Below, one piece after another: positions 1 to 10,005 of a stretch of 64,000 nt of DNA (position 1 is the first letter of the stretch; every line of letters begins with the position of its first letter). The DNA comes from Chrysogorgia sp. JL179-B06 (Eukaryota > Cnidaria > Anthozoa > Scleralcyonacea > Chrysogorgiidae). The stretch spans positions 6,368,501 to 6,432,500 of the forward strand of contig JAYKKM010000439.1 of the NCBI GenBank assembly GCA_035772405.1, given 5' to 3'. The position numbers and the translations under genes were made by a program. The notes beneath the pieces are model-generated. The model saw only the letters and a program-made list of their open reading frames with translations, was not told the origin of the DNA and made no database searches.

Positions 1-247
1 ACATATATTCAACATCTGTTAATCCTAACAACTCATATTACTGCCGACTAACACAGGTAATACAACTCGTTATAGGCGGCGTTTTGCCCTCTAATCATAC
101 CTTTACTGAAATTCATAATATATAGTTATAAAAGTAAACACCAAAAAACTGTGTCAAATTGATTACTAATATACACTGTCAACTAAATGCTTTGAACCTA
201 GGTTCTACTTTTAAGAAAGACTATGTAATCCATAACAAACGTTTGCA

Positions 248-3200
248 GTGTTGATCAATTCGCTTTGTAATGACGTATTGACAACTACTTCCCTGGGAAC
301 ACAGTTCACGAAACGTACGGATCGACAAAATTTTCGGGAGCCATACCTAACGGCCAACCGCGTACCCAGGGTCTTATCTCGCAAGGCAGAGTGTTTACGG
401 ATCGTAAACACATTTTACGATTCGTTAGCATCTTTACCATCCGTACGGATCGACAACATTTTCGGGAGCCCTACCTAACGGCCAACCTCGTACCCAGGGT
501 CTTATCTCGCAAGGCAGAGTGTTTACGGATCGTAAACACATTTTACGATTCGTTAGAATCTTTACCATCCGTACGGATCGACAACATTTTCGGGAGCCCT
601 ACCTAACGGCCAACCTCGTACCCAGGGTTTTATCTCGCAAGGCAGAGTGTTTACGGATCGTAAACACATTTTACGATTCGTTAGCATCTTTACCATCCGT
701 ACGGATCGACAAAATTTTTGGGAGGCCTACCTAACACCAACACAGAGTGTTCACGGATCGTAAACACATTTTACGATTCGTTAGCATCTTTACCATCCGT
801 ACGGATCAACAACATTTTTTGGCTGGCCTATACCTACCACCAAGGCAGAGTGTTCACGGATCGTAAACACATTTTACGATTCGTTAGCATCTTTACCATC
901 CGTACGGATCGACAAAATTTTTGAGTGGCCTACCTAACACCAACACAGAGTGTTCACGGATCGTAAACACATTTTACGATTCGTTAGCATCTTTACCATC
1001 CGTACGGATCGACAACATTTTTTGGCTGGCCTACTTACCACCAAGGCAGAGTGTTCACGGATCGTAAACACATTTTACGATTCGTTAGCATCTTTACCAT
1101 CCGTACGGATCGACAACATTTTTGGGAGGCCTACCTAACACCAAGGCAGAGTGGAGCTCACGGATCGTAAACACATTTTACGATTCGTTAACATCTTTAC
1201 CATCCGTACGGATCGACAAAATTTTTGGGACGCCTACCTACCACCAACGCAGAGTGTTCACGGATCGTAAACACATTTTACGATTCGTTAGCATCTTTAC
1301 CATCCGTACGGATCGACAAAATGTTTGGGTCGCCTACCTAACCCCAACGCAGAGTCTTCACGGATCGTAAACACATTTTACGATTCGTTAGCATCTTTAC
1401 CATCCGTACGGATCGACAAAATGTTTGGGTCGCCTACCTACCACCAACGCAGAGTCTTCACGGATTGTAAACACATTTTACGATTCGTTAGCATCTTTAC
1501 CATCCGTACGGATCGACAAAATGTTTGGGTCGCCTACCTAACCCCAACGCAGAGTCTTTACGGATCGTAAACACATTTTACGATTCGTTAGCATCTTTAC
1601 CATCCGTACGGATCGACAAAATTTTTCGGAGCCCTACCTACCACCAACGCAGAGTCTTCACGGATCGTAAACATATTTTACGATTCGTTAACATCTTTAC
1701 CATCCGTACGGATCGACAAAATTTTTGGGACGCCTACCTACCACCAACGCAGAGTGTTCACGGATCGTAAACACATTTTGCGATTCGTTAGCATCTTTAC
1801 CATCCGTACGGATCGACAAAATGTTTGGGTCGCCTACCTACCACCAACGCAGAGTCTTCACGGATTGTAAACACATTTTACGATTCGTTAGCATCTTTAC
1901 CATCCGTACGGATCGACAAAATGTTTGGGTCGCCTACCTAACCCCAACGCAGAGTCTTTACGGATCGTAAACACATTTTACGATTCGTTAGCATCTTTAC
2001 CATCCGTACGGATCGACAAAAATTTTCGGAGCCCTACCTACCACCAACGCAGAGTCTTCACGGATCGTAAACACATTTTACGATTCGTTACCATCTTTAC
2101 CATCCGTACGGATCGACAAAATGTTTGGGTCGCCTACCTAACCCCAACGCAGAGTCTTTACGGATCGTAAACACATTTAACGATTCGTTAGCATCTTTAC
2201 CATCCGTACGGATCGACAAAAATTTTCGGAGCCCTACCTACCACCAACGCAGAGTCTTCACGGATCGTAAACACATTTTACGATTCGTTACCATCTTTAC
2301 CATCCGTACGGATCGACAAAATGTTTGGGACGCCTACCTACCACCAACGCAGAGTCTTCACGGATCGTAAACACATTTTACGATTCGTTAGCATCTTTAC
2401 CATCCGTACGGATCGACAAAACGTTTGGGTCGCCTACGTACCACCAACGCAGAGTCTTCACGGATCGTAAACACATTTTACGATTCGTTAGCATCTTTAC
2501 CATCCGTACGGATCGACAAAATGTTTGGGTCGCCTACCTACCACCAACGCAGAGTCTTCGCGGATTGTAAACACATTTTACGATTCGTTAGCATCTTTAC
2601 CATCCGTACGGATCGACAAAACGTTTGGGTCGCCTACGTACCACCAACGCAGAGTCTTCACGGATCGTAAACACATTTTACGATTCGTTAGCATCTTTAC
2701 CATCCGTACGGATCGACAAAATGTTTGGGTCGCCTACCTACCACCAACGCAGAGTCTTCGCGGATTGTAAACACATTTTACGATTCGTTAGCATCTTTAC
2801 CATCCGTACGGATCGACAAAATGTTTGGGACGCCTACCTAACCCCAACGCAGAGTCTTTACGGATCGTAAACACATTTTACGATTCGTTAGCATCTTTAC
2901 CATCCGTACGGATCGACAAAATTTTTCGGAGCCCTACCTACCACCAACGCAGAGTCTTCACGGATCGTAAACATATTTTACGATTCGTTACCATCTTTAC
3001 CATCCGTACGGATCGACAAAATGTTTGGGACGCCTACCTACCACCAACGCAGAGTGTTCACGGATCGTAAACACATTTTACGATTCGTTAGCATCTTTAC
3101 CATCCGTACGGATCGACAAAATGTTTGGGTCGCCTACCTAACCCCAACGCAGAGTCTTCACGGATCGTAAACACATTTTACGATTCGTTAGCATCTTTAC

Positions 3201-4590
3201 CATCCGTACGGATCGACAAAATGTTTGGGTCGCCTACCTACCACCAACGCAGAGTCTTCACGGATTGTAAACACATTTTACGATTCGTTAGCATCTTTAC
3301 CATCGGTACGGATCGACAAAATGTTTGGGTCTCCTACCTAACCCCAACGCAGAGTCTTTACGGATCGTAAACACATTTTACGATTCGTTAGCATCTTTAC
3401 CATCCGTACGGATCGACAAAAATTTTCGGAGCCCTACCTACCACCAACGCAGAGTCTTCACGGATCGTAAACGTATTTTACGATTCGTTACCATCTTTAC
3501 CATCCGTACGGATCGACAAAATTTTTGGGACGCCTACCTACCACCAACGCAGAGTCTTCACGGATCGTAAACACATTTTACGATTCGTTAGCATCTTTAC
3601 CATCCGTACGGATCGACAAAATGTTTGGGTCGCCTACGTACCACCAACGCAGAGTCTTCACGGATGGTAAACACATTTTACGATTCGTTAGCATCTTTAC
3701 CATCCGTACGGATCGACAAAATGTTTGGGTCGCCTACCTACCACCAACGCAGAGTGTTCACGGATTGTAACACATTTTACGATTCGTTAGCATCTTTACC
3801 ATCCGTACGGATCGACAAAAGTTTTGGGACGCCTACCTAACCCCAACGCAGAGTCTTTACGGATCGTAAACACATTTTACGATTCGTTAGCATCTTTACC
3901 ATCCGTACGGATCGACAAAAATTTTCGGAGCCCTACCTACCACCAACGCAAGTCTTCACGGATCGTAAACACATTTTACGATTCGTTACCATCTTTACCA
4001 TCCGTACGGATCGACAAAATGTTTGGGACGCCTACCTACCACCAACGCAGAGTCTTCACGGATCGTAAACACATTTTACGATTCGTTAGCATCTTTACCA
4101 TCCGTACGGATCGACAAAATGTTTAGGTCGCCTACGTACCACCAACGCAGAGTCTTCACGGATCGTAAACACATTTTACGATTCGTTAGCATCTTTACCA
4201 TCCGTACGGATCGACAAAATGTTTGGGACGCCTACCTACCACCAACGCAGAGTGTTCACGGATTGTAAACACATTTTACGATTCGTTAGCATCTTTACCA
4301 TCCGTACGGATCGACAAAAGTTTTGGGACGCCTACCTAACCCCAACGCAGAGTGTTCACGGATCGTAAACACATTTTACGATTCGTTAGCATCTTTACCA
4401 TCCGTACGGATCGACAAAATGTTTGGGTCGCCTACCTAACCCCATCGCAGAGTCTTCACGGATCGTAAACACATTTTACGATTCGTTAGCATCTTTAACA
4501 TCCGTACCGATCGACAAAATTTTTGGGACGCCTACCTAACACCAACGCAGAGTCTTCACGGATCGTGAATACTTTTTTACGAAATGTCAC
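248..4590. repeat. Satellite array, ~100-bp unit (about 42 copies)
   Basis: Head-to-tail repeats of a ~100-bp unit containing ACGGATCGTAAACACATTTT, the dyad ATCCGTACGGAT and a tail CCACCAACGCAGAGTCTTC. The first three or four units (about 300-720) are a longer ~128-bp variant with an insert around CGTACCCAGGGTCTTATC. From about 1220 on the period is exactly 100 bp, and alternating variants give a 200-bp higher-order period (2361-2560 is almost identical to 2561-2760). Single-base slips occur near 3770 and 3950. Stop-free stretches of about 81 codons in every unit follow from base composition and are not genes. Confidence 0.95.
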
Positions 4591-4745
4591 CATTCCTACG
4601 ATCCGTACCATTGGTACTGATACCCCAGAGCAAATTTTTTCTTTCAACAAAAATTCACGACTAGTAAATTGTTTTTACGACTTGTGAAAGCAAAAGTATT
4701 TTTTACAGATCGTACACCAAAATAACGATCCGTATACTTTCGTAG
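4561..4745. repeat. Degenerate satellite edge abutting the Polinton
   Basis: The last recognisable unit decays here. Pieces such as ACGGATCGTGAATAC, TTTTTTACGA and ACGATCCGTAT persist in both orientations, and inverted TTTACGA/TCGTAAA arms become common. The open polymerase frame begins immediately after this block, so it marks the breakpoint between satellite and Polinton. Confidence 0.6.
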
Positions 4746-4748
4746 TAT

Positions 4749-5949
4749 TGGACAAACCTCGTCGGACACCCGAAAATTTTCGTTAATGAAGAGTGTGAGA
4801 ATATAAATATAAAAGATATTTTTGGTTTGATTAAATGTCGTATAGCACCCCCGCAAAATCTTTTTTTTGGTGTTTTACCCGTTAGAGTAGCTGGAAAATT
4901 ATTATTCTTTATGTAATCAATGTGATAAATGTATACATAATGAAAACGATCGCTGTTTACAGGGGACATGGTGTAGTGTTGAAATTAATAAAGCTGTTGA
5001 TAAGGGATATAACATTATTCAAATCTATGAAATATATCATTATGATCATCAAGAAAAAATCTTTGTTGCTTATGTAAACGATTTTTTAAAACTAAAACAA
5101 GAGGCGTCGGGTTTACCTACTGAATGTTTTAATAGTGATGGTAGTAAAAATAAAATTAAAATTAACCAGTATTGTCAAGATTATTTGAATCATGAACATA
5201 TTAGTTTAGATAAAGACAAAATAGAAAAAAATCCCGGTTTACGAACTAGAGCGAAAACATTATTAAATTCCCTGTGGGGTAAATTTGCACAAAATGAAAA
5301 TAACACGCAAGTTGCTTTTTTAAATGATTGTGAGGAATTATTAGTTTTAGCTAACGATAGGAGTAAAAAATTAACGTCTTTAGATTTTATTGATGATACT
5401 CTTTTACGTTGTACATATGAAAATGTAGATGAAGCTACAGTAGCTTTAAAAACGGGTAATATTGTTATCGCATGTTTTGTTACAGCTTATGCTCGGCTAC
5501 AGTTATATGATGTAATTGAAAAATTAGGAAAACATGTTTTATATTTTGATACCGATTCGATTATTTATGTGAGTGATGAAAATACTTGTTCAATTAAAAC
5601 CGGTAATTATTTAGGAGAATTAACCAATGAATTAAAAGAAAATGAATGGATTACGCGATTTTGTTCAACAGGTCCTAAATGTTATTCTTATATTACGAAT
5701 TTAAACGAAGAAGTAGTGCATGTAAAAGGATTTTCTTTAAAAAATAAAGCGAAAGATATCTTAAATTTTAAAACATTAAATAAATGTGTTGAAGATAAAG
5801 ATCAAATCATTACAATTAGATATGAAAATAAAATATGTAAAGATAAATTAAATAATATTTTTATTAATACTGAAATTAAAAAATTTTCATTTACTTTTAA
5901 TAAACGTATTGTTAAAGATAATTTTACTACATCCCTTACGGATATTTAG
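4749..5949 (+). pseudogene. Polinton-type protein-primed DNA polymerase B, C-terminal remnant
   Basis: C-terminal part of a family B DNA polymerase of the protein-primed Polinton/adintovirus class. From the ATG at 5185 the 254-residue frame contains motif B (KTLLNSLWGKF, residues 24-34) and the catalytic motif C (DTDS, residues 122-125). Reading further left, the palm region with VGHPKIF and KCRIAPP is still recognisable back to about 4749, interrupted by one frameshift near 4900. The exonuclease domain, motif A and all N-terminal parts are missing because the satellite begins there; full-length family members exceed 1000 residues. No active polymerase could be made. Family assignment is firm; whether the truncation preceded or followed satellite expansion is open. 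Confidence 0.92.
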
Positions 5950-5991
5950 AAGAAGAAGAAGAAGAAGAAATGGACACATAGACTCGTTTTT

Positions 5992-6310
5992 TTAACATTT
6001 TTTTTTAATTAATGTTTGAGTTTTCTCAAAAAATAAAAATTCCTCCCCAAACGTATCCACATAGTCGCACACTTTGTATTCGTCCTCGTGTTCATCTTCG
6101 CTCTCACTAAATCCATAATTGTCTATAATTTTGTAAATATTCTCATTGACTATCACTGTTTTCGCTGTCGTCACGGGGTTCATCTTCTACCATCACCATG
6201 TTTTCATCTTCGTGCTCGTTTATCGGATGAAAAAATAATCGCGGGTCTATGTCATCAAAATCCCACACGATTTCTCCCCCATCTTCCTTCTTCCACACGA
6301 TTTGCTCCAT
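5992..6310 (-). CDS. Small acidic protein, two overlapping frames
   Basis: Two short overlapping frames run leftward. One (ATG at 6310, stop at 6143) gives 55 residues rich in D/E. The other (ATG at 6183, stop at 5992) gives 63 residues with an acidic centre (SESEDEHEDE) and a lysine-rich tail. They may be two genes or one gene split by a frameshift; the compositions match. No known domain was recognised. The gene is divergent from the packaging ATPase and shares the intergenic control region at 6441-6760. Function unknown. Confidence 0.45.
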
Positions 6311-6440
6311 TCTTTCTTCTTCTTTGGGTTCTTGACTAGCTTTGAGGTTCTTGACTACCTTTGATCGTTTAGTTTTTACTGTATCGCGCTAGCGTTTATA
6401 TAATCGCGCTCTGATTATGCGTTACTATAGTGACGGGTAG

Positions 6441-6760
6441 TCAAGGTCATTTGAGGGAGGGGTTATGCTGTTCAAATAATTTCGGGTATGTTCTAGCAAA
6501 AGTCCAAATTCATATCATGACCCTATATGGTTATGTATAGTCAAGGTCATTATATGTTTAAAAATATACACCACGCAAATATGTCAAGGTCATTCGAGGG
6601 GGAGGGGTTATGATGTTCTAGCAAAAGTCCAAATTCATATCATGACCTTATATGGTTATGTATAGTCAAGGTCATTATATGGTTAAAAATATACACCTCG
6701 CAAATATCAAAGTCCGATGACCGGGGAAAGGGAAATCTATCAAAGTCCAAAATATACTTT
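6441..6760. promoter_or_regulatory. Duplicated control region with repeated TCAAGGTCA sites
   Basis: The gap between the acidic gene (minus) and the ATPase (plus) contains a direct duplication with a ~125-bp offset (about 6491-6575 and 6614-6700; shared pieces include CTAGCAAAAGTCCAAATTCA). TCAAGGTCA occurs at 6441, 6541, 6584 and 6666 on the plus strand. AAGGTCA occurs on the minus strand at 6643-6649 and a weaker AGGGTCA at 6518-6524. TCAAGGTCA is the known extended monomer site of NR5A/FTZ-F1 and ERR nuclear receptors; use by such a host receptor is inference. Confidence 0.55.
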
Positions 6761-6810
6761 AAATTCTTATAAAATATCTATATATTTCCTTTTGATTTTA
6801 GACGTGTAAA

Positions 6811-7416
6811 ATGAATGCTGTTTCACTACCATTTCATCATCCGTTTATGTTAACAATGTGCGGTCCTAGTCAATGTGGAAAAACATTTTGGATTTTACAA
6901 TTACTAAATTATATTGAGGCAATGATAACACCAAAAATTACGAAAATTGTTTATCTTTATTCCATATATCAACCCATATACGATAAAATGCATACGGTTT
7001 TGGAAGAGAAAAAAATGAATTTCGAATTTATTGACTGTAAGAAGGGTATACCCGATATTACTGATATACAAACAAATACAACTGATAATACATTAATTAT
7101 TTTAGACGATCTTATGTTAGTAGGTACATCGTCAAAAGAAAATCTCGATAAAATTGATAATATTGCAACTCAAGATGTTCATCATCGTAATGTAAGCGTA
7201 ATTTTTGCATGTCAAAACTTATCTTACGGTAATGGAAAGTTGCGAAATTTACGTATCAACAGTCATTATTATATCATGTTTAAAAATTTAAGTGATTGTA
7301 GAAATATGTATACAATATGTGATAATAAGAAAATAAATAGAAGTCAATTTGATAAAATATTAGCTGATATTAATAAACATCCCTATGGATATTTATTATT
7401 CGATAATTGCATGTAA
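6811..7416 (+). CDS. Polinton DNA-packaging ATPase (A32/FtsK-HerA type), C-terminus broken
   Basis: P-loop ATPase that in Polintons and related viruses drives genome translocation into the capsid. Walker A is GPSQCGKT (residues 18-25) and Walker B is a hydrophobic strand ending in DD (TLIILDDLM, residues 94-102); the short length (201 residues) suits the A32-like family. The frame stops at 7414-7416, but coding resemblance continues in the +1 frame to 7492, ending in an arginine/asparagine-rich strand and a final Cys. GATAATTG occurs twice, 25 nt apart, across the stop, so a small duplication probably caused the premature end. The start follows the TCAAGGTCA-rich control region. Confidence 0.9.
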   Translation: MNAVSLPFHHPFMLTMCGPSQCGKTFWILQLLNYIEAMITPKITKIVYLYSIYQPIYDKMHTVLEEKKMNFEFIDCKKGIPDITDIQTNTTDNTLIILDDLMLVGTSSKENLDKIDNIATQDVHHRNVSVIFACQNLSYGNGKLRNLRINSHYYIMFKNLSDCRNMYTICDNKKINRSQFDKILADINKHPYGYLLFDNCM

Positions 7417-7629
7417 TAAAGGATATGATAATTGTAGAATAAGAACAAATATATTTCCTAATGAAAAAACCCTTGTATATGATTTGTGTTAAAAATAATA
7501 AATTTGTACAATAATTTTCACCAATTTATAAATAAAGAATACCTTTTTTTATTTTGTTGTTATCTTATTTGCTATATAAGTAAAAAATAATAAAGGGGAA
7601 AAACAAACAAAGATCCTAGTAGTTTCATC

Positions 7630-7893
7630 GTGATGAAAAGAAAAACAATTCAATTAAAAGGGAAGAAAGAAATTTGGAAAATTTTTTCACGAGACGCTAA
7701 ACATACCTATATTGATATTCCTAAGAAAATGTATACGGGGGTAAAACGTATAATAAGCGGTAAAAGAAGAAGAAAAAGGAAAAATGTTAGAGGGGATGGT
7801 ATGGGGAAGCGTAAAAGGAACCAAAAAGGAGGGTTTCTACCTGCTTTAGCTTTAGCACCTCTAGCGCTGTCACTATTGAGTTCAATATTTTAA
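7630..7893 (+). CDS. Small basic KGG protein (virion core/maturation type)
   Basis: 87 residues in two parts. The N-terminal two thirds is strongly basic with runs such as KRRRKRK. A QKGGF junction then leads into a hydrophobic C-terminus of Leu, Ala and Pro (ALALAPLALSLLSS). Two other proteins in this element share the basic-KGG-hydrophobic plan (11336-11506 and 23993-24247, both on the minus strand). Adenovirus-type proteases cut after Gly-Gly-like sites and the element encodes such a protease, so these may be processed core or membrane-active peptides like adenoviral pX/pVI. That role is inference from architecture; no sequence family was identified. Confidence 0.6.
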   Translation: MMKRKTIQLKGKKEIWKIFSRDAKHTYIDIPKKMYTGVKRIISGKRRRKRKNVRGDGMGKRKRNQKGGFLPALALAPLALSLLSSIF

Positions 7894-7934
7894 ATAAAAC
7901 AGACAATTGTGAATTGTGTTGTAAATATGTTTAA

Positions 7935-8501
7935 TTAAAATTTTGATTTATTAAAAGAACAACAACTTTGATTATTAGCTTTCTGTGTTTCTATTTTATT
8001 TTTACATTTTTTTTTATTTATACTAACTATTACATTTCCTAGTATAATTATTTTACGAGCTAATTTAATATCATTAAGTAATTTATTTTTGTTTTTGCTT
8101 TTAAATAACAAATATTTTTGTGTTTGTTGTATTTCGTTTTTACATTTATTATGTAAATAATAAAGACTCCAATTTCCACATACTACTGTTGCTCGGGATT
8201 GAAGGGGCGTTTTTTGATCATACACAAATGTCAAATTATTTATTTGGGCATAAGACAACCAATACGTTCGTTTATAAAAACTAACTTTTTGTGCAAAACT
8301 ATCAAAATAATACATATGTTTGTTTTTATCAACCCAAATAGCCACCCAATGCTGTCCCTTATCTTTTGATTCGTCTGTATTCCAAATCCAACATGAAGGA
8401 AATTTAATTTGTTCAGGAAATACATCTGCAGGATATGTACCCAAAAAATATTTGTTTAAAAAAGCATTTGTATTCGCTATTTTATTAATATCGTCAGTAT
8501 A
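7935..8501 (-). CDS. Adenain-like cysteine protease (peptidase C5)
   Basis: Maturation protease typical of Polintons and adenoviruses. Counting from codon 8444, the catalytic set is visible: His in GQHWVAIWVD (residue 32), Asp in YYFDSF (48), Gln in LQSRAT (82) and Cys in VVCGNW (89). A lysine-rich tail continues to about residue 169. The frame stays open upstream of 8444, and a stretch beginning near 8501 looks like the true N-terminus, but there is no ATG in frame there. The start is therefore unresolved; a lost start codon or frameshift is possible. It would process capsid and core proteins, including the KGG proteins. Confidence 0.88.
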   Translation of the reverse strand, partial: YTDDINKIANTNAFLNKYFLGTYPADVFPEQIKFPSCWIWNTDESKDKGQHWVAIWVDKNKHMYYFDSFAQKVSFYKRTYWLSYAQINNLTFVYDQKTPLQSRATVVCGNWSLYYLHNKCKNEIQQTQKYLLFKSKNKNKLLNDIKLARKIIILGNVIVSINKKKCKNKIETQKANNQSCCSFNKSKF

Positions 8502-8512
8502 AAAAAATTTAT

Positions 8513-8734
8513 TTAAAAAACATAAAACAGGAATAATTTTTTTCTTCTTTTATCTCTATGGGTTAAAAAAGTATCGAACTCCGATTTAGAAAGTGGCGAT
8601 CTAAAACTAGGTGATTGTGGTTGTTGAGTAATCGGAAAAGATAATGCGTCGTAATCGCGGTCATCATCGCTTCCATTTGTTTTATATTGTTGTCGAAGTT
8701 TTTGATTTCTAATATAAGCAACAGGCATTTTCAT
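8513..8734 (-). CDS. Unknown small Polinton protein (73 aa)
   Basis: A 73-residue frame ending just before the protease frame and starting 10 nt after the end of the next upstream gene. The middle is polar and Ser/Pro/Gln-rich (ITQQPQSPSF) and the end is basic (RDKRRKK). No domain was recognised. Orientation and packing match the minus-strand virion gene block, so it is likely a real structural or accessory gene. It could also be the displaced N-terminus of the protease if the region is frameshifted. Confidence 0.5.
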   Translation of the reverse strand: MKMPVAYIRNQKLRQQYKTNGSDDDRDYDALSFPITQQPQSPSFRSPLSKSEFDTFLTHRDKRRKKLFLFYVF

Positions 8735-8743
8735 TTTTTTGAA

Positions 8744-9238
8744 TTATTTTAAAACTTTAGAATGTTGTTTAGCTGTCAAATTATAATTTTGAATTTTCGA
8801 TACGTTGTGTGTTAAATCATACATCATATCGTCGTAATTAACTTCATAGTTATTTACTTTTATTATATTCCCTATTGTTTTAATATTTTTTTTCTTTAAG
8901 AATTCTTTAATACGATCTTCACTTATGTTACCATATGTAGTTTTCCCCGCTTTCGCTTCTTCCGGTGGTTCTTGTTGTTGATCATTAGTAGATGCTTCAG
9001 CTTTTCTTTTTCTTTTTTCTTTTCTTTTTAAAAAAGACACTATATTTTCTTCAGTTTGATTATTATTCTTATTTTTTAATTCTTGCTCCATTTTATCTTT
9101 ACTTTCTAAAAATTGATATTCGTCTTTGTTTTTAATTCCTTGTAATAAATTTTTATTAACATGTTCTTTTTTTATTAATTCTAAGATTTCATTTAATTTA
9201 TTATGATCAACTAATTGTACTTTATTAATTCCACTCAT
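8744..9238 (-). CDS. Unknown Lys/Glu-rich Polinton protein (164 aa)
   Basis: A 164-residue hydrophilic protein, probably helical or coiled-coil in its N-terminal half (ELIKKEHVNKNLLQ). A basic patch KRKEKRKRK lies near residue 72 and could be a nuclear localisation signal. The C-terminal third (EDRIKEFLKKKNIKTIGNII) is more ordered. The ATG overlaps the TGA of the preceding gene (ATGA), indicating tight packing. No homologous family was recognised. Position between protease and hexon genes suggests a virion-associated role, as inference only. Confidence 0.6.
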   Translation of the reverse strand: MSGINKVQLVDHNKLNEILELIKKEHVNKNLLQGIKNKDEYQFLESKDKMEQELKNKNNNQTEENIVSFLKRKEKRKRKAEASTNDQQQEPPEEAKAGKTTYGNISEDRIKEFLKKKNIKTIGNIIKVNNYEVNYDDMMYDLTHNVSKIQNYNLTAKQHSKVLK

Positions 9239-9479
9239 TTTTTCTTCGTTTCTTTTATTATTAGTTTGTAGGCTTTTTCAAACACATGAATCAAACGATG
9301 GTCTTCACTTAATATAACTTTTAAATCTGTTTTTTTTATTTTATCGCGTACAAAACGTTTAAGAATTGTTTTATTATCGTTTGAAATGGATACTAATATT
9401 TTATTATCTAAAATATTTTTGATAAATCTTGAAGTTTTCTAATTAAATCATCATTAATTAATTTTTGTTTTGTAGCCAT
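9235..9479 (-). pseudogene. Small Polinton gene with one frameshift
   Basis: The frame begins at ATG 9479 and runs 23 codons to a stop near 9411. In another frame the protein continues without further stops to 9235, where its TGA overlaps the next ATG. One missing base near 9419 explains the break. About 80 residues would be encoded, basic and helical, ending in a lysine run. No family was recognised. It may be a sequencing slip or a real disabling mutation. Confidence 0.5.
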
Positions 9480-9556
9480 ATTTGCTTTAATATATATTTT
9501 TAAACATGGTAAGAAATCTCTTTTCTTTTTATTTTCTTTTTCTTTTTTAATTTTAT

Positions 9557-9796
9557 TTATAAAAGCAACAACGAATTTAAAATTTTGGTTGTCGTTTCCT
9601 CATCATCATCTTCAGAAGAAGTCAAAGAATTATCACTATCACTATCATTATCTTCTTCTTCTTCTTCTTCTTCTTCTTCTTCTTCTCCGAAGTCTTTTTC
9701 TTTTTCTTTTTCACCTTCTTCTGCTTCTTTTTTTTTTTTTAATTCTTCTTTTTCTTCTTCATCCACAACATATTTTCTTTTATTATTTTTCTCCAT
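9557..9796 (-). CDS. Glu-rich low-complexity acidic protein (79 aa)
   Basis: Begins with a short basic segment (KNNKRKYVVD). It then alternates Glu/Lys blocks, a run of 12 or more Glu, and an Asp/Ser segment that resembles casein-kinase-2 sites. The tail is short and hydrophobic. The Glu run rests on a GAA/GAG trinucleotide tract, so its length may vary. The placement 3 nt from the next gene supports it being genuine. Function unknown; charge alone cannot define a role. Confidence 0.5.
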   Translation of the reverse strand: MEKNNKRKYVVDEEEKEELKKKKEAEEGEKEKEKDFGEEEEEEEEEEEDNDSDSDNSLTSSEDDDEETTTKILNSLLLL

Positions 9797-9798
9797 TT

Positions 9799-10005
9799 TT
9801 ATCCAAACTTTGATATTATAGGATATATAAATATATGTTCACGCTTTAAAGGAATGTGATTAATTATTTCATTTTTCTTTTCTTTTATGATGTATGGTTT
9901 TTTTCGATTATAATTTTTTTTTTGTATTTTCATTTGATCTTTCATTTTTTTTAAATAATTCCTTAACCTAATTGTTGTTCTTTCCTTTTTTTTACTAAAT
10001 GTCAT
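9799..10005 (-). CDS. Small basic protein overlapping the hexon gene end (68 aa)
   Basis: 68 residues, strongly basic (SKKKERTT, KKMKDQMKIQKKNYNRKK), with no recognisable domain. It overlaps the last 11 nt of the hexon-like gene and ends 2 nt before the acidic gene, so it belongs to the same packed minus-strand block. A DNA-condensing or tegument-like role is conceivable but unsupported. Confidence 0.5.
   Translation of the reverse strand: MTFSKKKERTTIRLRNYLKKMKDQMKIQKKNYNRKKPYIIKEKKNEIINHIPLKREHIFIYPIISKFG

Noticed and set aside
211..4268. Some twenty open frames of about 81 codons in the 100-bp repeats
   Set aside because: They repeat with the satellite period, have no fixed start, and each ends one unit later; artefacts of the repeat.
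248..4590. CRISPR array
   Set aside because: Units are repeated over their whole length, with no unique spacers, and the setting is eukaryotic.
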